From the NCBI GenBank assembly GCA_030040495.1, contig JASHTP010000247.1, forward strand, positions 1 through 16,443: a stretch of 16,443 nucleotides of DNA. The letters run 5' to 3'. Both the position numbers and the translations under genes were made by a program. This document shows, piece by piece, positions 12,926 to 16,443 of this stretch (positions are counted from its first letter, which is position 1; every line of letters begins with the position of its first letter). Source of the stretch: Alphaproteobacteria bacterium. Its GTDB lineage: Bacteria > Pseudomonadota > Alphaproteobacteria > ATCC43930 > CGMCC-115725. Below the pieces are notes generated by a model. The model was given only the letters and a program-made list of their open reading frames with translations. It was not told the DNA's origin and ran no database searches.

Positions 12926-13378
12926 ATGGCTAAGCGCCGCATAACCTGGATCGTGATGGCCGATGGCAGCCGCGCGCGGATCGTCAAGCCGCGCGAGGAA
13001 GGCTCCGGTTTCGACGTGTTGTCCGACCTCGCCTCGAGCGAGGCGCACATTCCGTCGCGCGACCTCGTCTCCGACCGCCCCGGCCATGGCCAGGAGAGCA
13101 GCAATTCGGCGCATCACGCCATCGAGCCGCGCCACGACCCGCATGCGCAGGTGAAATCCGCCTTCCTGCGCAGCGTCGCCGAACGGCTCAACCGCGCCGG
13201 CGGCGAGAAGGCCTTCGACGCGCTCATCCTGTTCGCGCCGCCGCGCTGCCTCGGCGAGCTGCGCGAGGCGCTCGACGGCAAGACCCGCGGCAAGATCAAG
13301 GCGACGGCGCCGAAGGATCTGACCAAGCTGCCGCTGACCGAGCTGCCCGGGCATCTCGAGGCGCTCACCCCGCGCTGA
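12926..13378 (+). CDS. Host attachment protein family (baeRF-like)
   Basis: The ATG at 12926 has AGGAGAGG upstream. The 150-residue protein opens with ITWIVMADGSRARIV, the strand and turn typical of the 'protein required for attachment to host cells' family (Host_attach), itself related to bacterial eRF1-like (baeRF) proteins. A central D.VSDRPGHGQESSNSAHHAIEP segment and a C-terminal FDALILFAPPRCLGELR / KATAPKDLTKLPLTELPGHL block are the other family landmarks. The name comes from Agrobacterium; the biochemical role is unknown and a ribosome-linked stress function is possible. There is no signal peptide, so it is cytoplasmic. Two FNR-type boxes lie upstream. Confidence 0.88.
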   Translation: MAKRRITWIVMADGSRARIVKPREEGSGFDVLSDLASSEAHIPSRDLVSDRPGHGQESSNSAHHAIEPRHDPHAQVKSAFLRSVAERLNRAGGEKAFDALILFAPPRCLGELREALDGKTRGKIKATAPKDLTKLPLTELPGHLEALTPR

Positions 13379-13402
13379 GCGAAGCGCCGGCGCACGCGGC
13401 GC

Positions 13403-13840
13403 ATGAGCGACATCATCCGGATCAACCGGGCGGCGGTGCTGACGCTGTGAGCTTCGGTGGTTGCCGAGCGGCTCGGCTTCGCTCGTGCCGAGGCGCTGAC
13501 CTTCGGCCGCGCCGTGGCCGGCCTCAACGCCTACAGCAAGGGCGTGTCGCTCGGCGTCTTCGAGCCGATCTCGCCCGAAAGCGTCGAGCGCTATCTCGCC
13601 GGCAAGTTCGGCGACCGGCTCGAGGACGCGCGCGCGGCGATGCGGCGCCTGGCACGCTCGCTGCCCCCGGCCGCGCTCGCCCGGCACGGCTACGAGCTCT
13701 ACGAGCGGTTCCGGCCAGAAATTCCGCAGGGACGGCGCGGCTGGGGCGCTAAGGGCGCGCTCGACCTCGAGCGCGTGGCGGCGCTGGCGCGAGAGGCTGG
13801 CAGCGCGGACAATAATAGGCGGTCCGCCCGCCGTAGCTGA
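13403..13840 (+). pseudogene. Conserved hypothetical gene broken by an in-frame TGA
   Basis: Reading from the ATG at 13403 gives 15 residues (MSDIIRINRAAVLTL), then TGA at 13448-13450, then in the same frame VVAERLGFARAEALTFGRAVAG and on to a TAG ending at 13840. Both halves read as one conserved protein. In family members I recall, the stop position is a Trp (LTLW.AVVAERLG), so a TGG to TGA change explains it. The family also normally has roughly 40 more residues between SLGVFEP and ISPESVERYL, so an in-frame deletion may be a second lesion. A restart at GTG 13457 would give 127 residues but has no clear ribosome site. The last 92 bp overlap the antisense 3' end of the glycosylase gene. The gene follows the host-attachment gene by 24 nt. 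Confidence 0.7.
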
Positions 13841-14588
13841 GCGTGGCGATCGCGCCGCCGCAGCGCGGGCAGCGTCCGCCCTTGCGCCGTTGCGGCAGCA
13901 GGAAGCCGCGCGGCAGGCGCTCGAGCGCCTGCTCGGAGCCGGCGCCGCGGCGGATCGCCGTGCGCAGGACGCTTCTCGCCTTGGCGAAGAGCCGGCGCAG
14001 GCTCGCCTCGTCCAGCCGGTCGGCGCGGGCGCGCGGATGGAGCCGCGCCTGGAACAGGATCTCGTCGGAATAGATGTTGCCGATGCCGGCGACGACGCTC
14101 TGATCCATCAGCACCGACTTGACGTCGCGCCGGCGCGCCGCGACGGCGCGCGCGAAAGCGGCCGGTCGCAGGCGGGGATCGAGCGCGTCGGGCCCGAGCT
14201 TCTCCGCGGCGATGAAGCCCGCGGCATCGGCGACGAGCTCGACCCGGCCGATGCGCCGCGGATTGACGTAGGCGAGATGGTGGCCGTCGGCGAAATCGAG
14301 CCGCAGCCGGTCATAGGGCGGCTCGTCGGCGTCCCTCACGAAATGCCGCAGCGAGCCGTTCATGCCGAAATGCAGCACGAGCCAGCCGGGCTTGCCGAGC
14401 GCGATCAGCAGGTACTTGCCGTGACGCCGCGACGCGCCGAGCCGCGCCCCGGCGAGCGCCGCCGCCAGTCGCGCCGCCGAAGGCTTGACGATGCGCGCGT
14501 CCTTCACCGTCACGCGGCGGATGGCGCGGCCGAGCGAGGTGCGGTCGAAATGGCGCTTGAACAGCTCGACTTCGGGCAGCTCGGGCAT
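13749..14588 (-). CDS. mutM: Formamidopyrimidine-DNA glycosylase (Fpg/MutM family)
   Basis: Fpg removes 8-oxoguanine and ring-opened purines and nicks the abasic site. The ATG at 14588 gives MPELPEVE, in which Pro2 (catalytic after Met removal) and Glu3 are present. RRHGKYL supplies the conserved Lys near 57, followed by LHFGMNGSLR and the helix-two-turn-helix GIGNIYSDEILFQARLHP. The C-terminal zinc finger is CPRCGG...YYCPRC. The 279 residues include about 19 beyond the last Cys, rich in Pro/Ala/Arg, encoded where the gene runs into the convergent broken gene. The start is 10 nt after the dehydrogenase stop, so it is the third visible gene of that operon. An Fpg/Nei paralogue (not the housekeeping copy) is possible. 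Confidence 0.95.
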   Translation of the reverse strand: MPELPEVELFKRHFDRTSLGRAIRRVTVKDARIVKPSAARLAAALAGARLGASRRHGKYLLIALGKPGWLVLHFGMNGSLRHFVRDADEPPYDRLRLDFADGHHLAYVNPRRIGRVELVADAAGFIAAEKLGPDALDPRLRPAAFARAVAARRRDVKSVLMDQSVVAGIGNIYSDEILFQARLHPRARADRLDEASLRRLFAKARSVLRTAIRRGAGSEQALERLPRGFLLPQRRKGGRCPRCGGAIATLSYGGRTAYYCPRCQPLAPAPPRARGRARP

Positions 14589-14598
14589 GGCGCTCGGC

Positions 14599-15717
14599 TC
14601 AGTCCGCCGGCGCGTCCCAGCGCCGGGTGCGCATCGCCGCGCGGATGCGGCGCTGCGCCAGCGCCACGGCGGCGGCGCGCGGCAAGGCCTTGGTCCGCGC
14701 CACTTCCGCCAGCACCGAGCGGGTGTTGGCGCGGATCTTCTCGTCGATCGACGCGAACGCCATCGCCTGCGTCCCGCCCTGATACTCGGTCGCGGCGCAG
14801 ATGACGCCGCCGGCATTGGCGATGAAATCCGGGATCACCAGCACCCCGGCCGTCGCCAGCGCGCGCTCCGCCTCTTCGGTGCAAGGGATGTTGGCGCCCT
14901 GTGCCACCAGCCGGGTGCGCAGACGCGCGACGTTGTCGCCGCGGATCACGTCGGGCCGCGCCGCCGGGATCCAGATGTCGCAGGGCATGTCGATCACCGC
15001 GTCGCGCGCCGCCTTGCGCCCCCGCCCGTAATCGGCGAGGCGGCCGCCCGCCTCCTTGAGCGCGATCAGCGAAGCGACGTCGAGCCCGTCGGCATCGAGC
15101 ACGGCGCCGTGCGAATCGCTGGCGCCGACCAGCACCGCGCCGCGCTCGACGAGGAGGCGCGCGGCATGCTTGCCGACGGCGCCGAAGCCCTGCACGACGA
15201 CGCGCGCGCCGGCCAACTCGAGGCCGATCGGCCGGCGCGCCTCGTCGATGGCGGCGACCAGGCCGAATCCGGTCGCGCCGATCTCGTCGAGCGGGATGCC
15301 GCCGATCTCGCGCGGCAGCCCCACCGCCCGCCCGGTCTCGTCCCTGATCCAACCCATCGCCAGCTCGTCGGTGCCCATGTCGGGACCCGGTACATAGTCC
15401 CGGACGTCGGCTATCGCCGCGGCGAAGGCGCGGATCAGGCGCTGCTTCTGCGCCGGCGGCATCTTCGGATCGGCGGCGATCACCGACTTGCCGCCGCCAT
15501 GCGGCAGGCCCGCGGCGGCGTTCTTGAGGCTCATCGCCCGCGCCAGGCGGAAGCATTCCTCGGCGCCGACATCGGTTGCCATGCGCACGCCGCCGACCGC
15601 CGGGCCGCAGGCAATGTTGTCGACCACCACCACCGACTTCAGCCCGACCGACGGGCGGTGGAGATGCAGGACCTTGAGCGGTCCCCACTCGTCGGCAAAG
15701 CGAAACGGATCTTCCAT
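14599..15717 (-). CDS. Glu/Leu/Phe/Val dehydrogenase
   Basis: The enzyme interconverts an amino acid and its 2-oxo acid with NAD(P). The 372-residue protein has the substrate-site segments GPAVGGVRM, AMSLKNAAAGLPHGGGKSVI (catalytic Lys near 65 and 77), GPDMGTDELAMGWI (Asp113) and a dinucleotide-binding VVVQGFGAVGKHAA. IPDFIANAGGVICAATEYQGG is also a strong family match. Length is nearer leucine dehydrogenases than hexameric glutamate dehydrogenases, but LPHGGGK is glutamate-dehydrogenase-like, so substrate is open. The ATG at 15717 has AAGGAG 6 nt upstream. It starts 10 nt after a 2-oxo acid dehydrogenase E2 gene, suggesting amino acid deamination feeding an oxo-acid dehydrogenase. Confidence 0.93.
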   Translation of the reverse strand: MEDPFRFADEWGPLKVLHLHRPSVGLKSVVVVDNIACGPAVGGVRMATDVGAEECFRLARAMSLKNAAAGLPHGGGKSVIAADPKMPPAQKQRLIRAFAAAIADVRDYVPGPDMGTDELAMGWIRDETGRAVGLPREIGGIPLDEIGATGFGLVAAIDEARRPIGLELAGARVVVQGFGAVGKHAARLLVERGAVLVGASDSHGAVLDADGLDVASLIALKEAGGRLADYGRGRKAARDAVIDMPCDIWIPAARPDVIRGDNVARLRTRLVAQGANIPCTEEAERALATAGVLVIPDFIANAGGVICAATEYQGGTQAMAFASIDEKIRANTRSVLAEVARTKALPRAAAVALAQRRIRAAMRTRRWDAPAD

Positions 15718-15727
15718 GACCCACTCC

Positions 15728-16443
15728 TTAGGTGCGGCGCCTGAGATCGTCGATCATCGCCCTGAGAAAGCGCGCGGCATCGCCGCCGGTCGCGGCGCGA
15801 TGGTCGAAGGTGAGCGACAGCGGCAGCGCGTGGCGGAAGACCGGGCCCCTGGGCCCCGGCACCGCGCGCGGCGCGATCCGGCCGGCGCCGACGATCGCCA
15901 CTTGCGGCGGCAGGACGACGAGCGCCGCATGGCGGCCGGCGAGCATGCCGAAATTCGACAGGGTGATGGTCGGCGCGCGCAGATCGGCCGGGGCGACGGC
16001 GCGGGCGCGGCAGGCCGAGACGAGCCGGTCGAGCTCGCGCCGCAGCGCCTCGGCCTCGCGGTTGCCGACATCGCGCAGCACCGGCACGATCAGGCCGTCC
16101 TCGGTGTCGACGGCGATGCCGAGATCGATTTGCAGCAGCAGCCGCCGGGTGAGCGCACCGCCGTCGAACCAGGCATTGAGCGCCGGCACGGCTTCGCAGG
16201 CGGCAGCGACGGCGCGGACGAGGCGGATGGTCACGTCGGCCTTGGGCGCCCACCAGGCCTCGATGTCGGCCTCGTCGAAGATTGTCGCCGGCACCACCGC
16301 CTGATGCGCGCGCGTCACATTGACCGCCATCGTCCGCCGCATGCCCTGGAGCGGCTCGCCGCCGCCGGCGCCAGCCGCAGCGCGCTCGACATCCTCGCGC
16401 GTGACCGCGCCGCCCGGCCCGTGCCCGGCCACGGCGGCGAGAT
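15728..16443 (-). CDS. 2-oxo acid dehydrogenase E2 acyltransferase, 5' end cut by window edge
   Basis: The visible part begins inside the E1/E3-binding (PSBD) domain (LAAVAGHGPGGAVTREDVE), has a short linker, and continues into the trimer-forming acyltransferase domain (GMRRTMAVNVTRAHQAVVPATIF, LGIAVDTEDGLIVPVLRD, LRAPTITLSNFGML). The lipoyl domain would lie beyond the edge. E2 transfers acyl groups to CoA in pyruvate, oxoglutarate or branched-chain oxo-acid complexes; the neighbouring amino acid dehydrogenase leans toward branched-chain substrates. Oddity: the active-site motif reads DHRAATGG, with the usual HRxxDG Asp replaced by Thr. A GTG at 16432 lies inside the PSBD and is not the real start. 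The stop is 10 nt before the dehydrogenase ATG. Confidence 0.92.
   Translation of the reverse strand, partial: LAAVAGHGPGGAVTREDVERAAAGAGGGEPLQGMRRTMAVNVTRAHQAVVPATIFDEADIEAWWAPKADVTIRLVRAVAAACEAVPALNAWFDGGALTRRLLLQIDLGIAVDTEDGLIVPVLRDVGNREAEALRRELDRLVSACRARAVAPADLRAPTITLSNFGMLAGRHAALVVLPPQVAIVGAGRIAPRAVPGPRGPVFRHALPLSLTFDHRAATGGDAARFLRAMIDDLRRRT

Noticed and set aside
13448..13450. UGA recoded as Trp or selenocysteine
   Set aside because: TGA serves as the ordinary stop in rtcB, the Lon-type gene, the host-attachment gene and the M50 protease gene, so the code is standard. No SECIS-like context was evident and the family position is Trp, not Cys.
1..16443. tRNA, rRNA, CRISPR arrays, insertion sequences, phage genes or riboswitches
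   Set aside because: No cloverleaf-like or rRNA-like sequence, no spaced direct repeats, no transposase or integrase motifs, and all gaps are under 160 bp and explained by promoters or hairpins.

Overview
The window is very GC-rich (about 70% by eye) and densely coded. It looks like a chromosomal or metagenome-derived contig from a proteobacterium, most likely an alphaproteobacterium. The lineage evidence is indirect: a DUF3775-type acidic protein, FNR/FixK-type promoter boxes, an OprI-like murein lipoprotein, and an intergenic CCCCGC-GAAA-GCGGGG palindrome of a kind scattered through many alphaproteobacterial genomes. There are no tRNA, rRNA, CRISPR, IS or phage genes. Both edges cut genes.

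Layout. (1) 1-2300, minus strand: an OprI-like lipoprotein, a site-2 (M50) protease with CBS domains, a small c-type cytochrome and a glycine-zipper lipoprotein cut by the left edge. They read as one unit behind an FNR-type box at 2286-2299. (2) 2300-3740: a three-BON-domain protein (minus) and a short HPF/RaiA domain fused to a cold-shock domain (plus), divergent around a single FNR-type box. (3) 3745-8800, minus strand: a compact operon polX, pncB, archease, rtcB (DNA gap repair, NAD salvage, RNA ligation and its cofactor), with an FNR box of perfect half-sites at 8767-8780. The same box faces a divergent DUF3775 acidic protein. (4) 9330-12930: a nested palindromic intergenic element, then a Lon-family AAA+ protease overlapping a Usp-like gene (minus). 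They are separated from a divergent 'host attachment' (baeRF-like) protein by two FNR-type boxes. (5) 13400-16443: a broken conserved gene with an in-frame TGA (plus), then an E2 acyltransferase, a Glu/Leu/Phe/Val dehydrogenase and a formamidopyrimidine-DNA glycosylase in a minus-strand operon cut by the right edge.

The main result is regulatory. Five TTGA-N6-TCAA boxes lie in the non-coding gaps. They are placed so that seven transcription units each have a box centred at or very near -41.5 from a plausible -10 element. Two of these promoters also share an identical 12-bp sequence at exactly the same distance from the box. The genes they control deal with ribosome hibernation, RNA and DNA end repair, NAD salvage, proteolysis, envelope maintenance and stress binding. 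I infer a low-oxygen (or redox/NO) survival regulon built around nucleic-acid repair and dormancy, in which an archaeal-type RtcB/archease pair is probably oxygen-regulated. That is inference from sequence; no expression evidence is available here.
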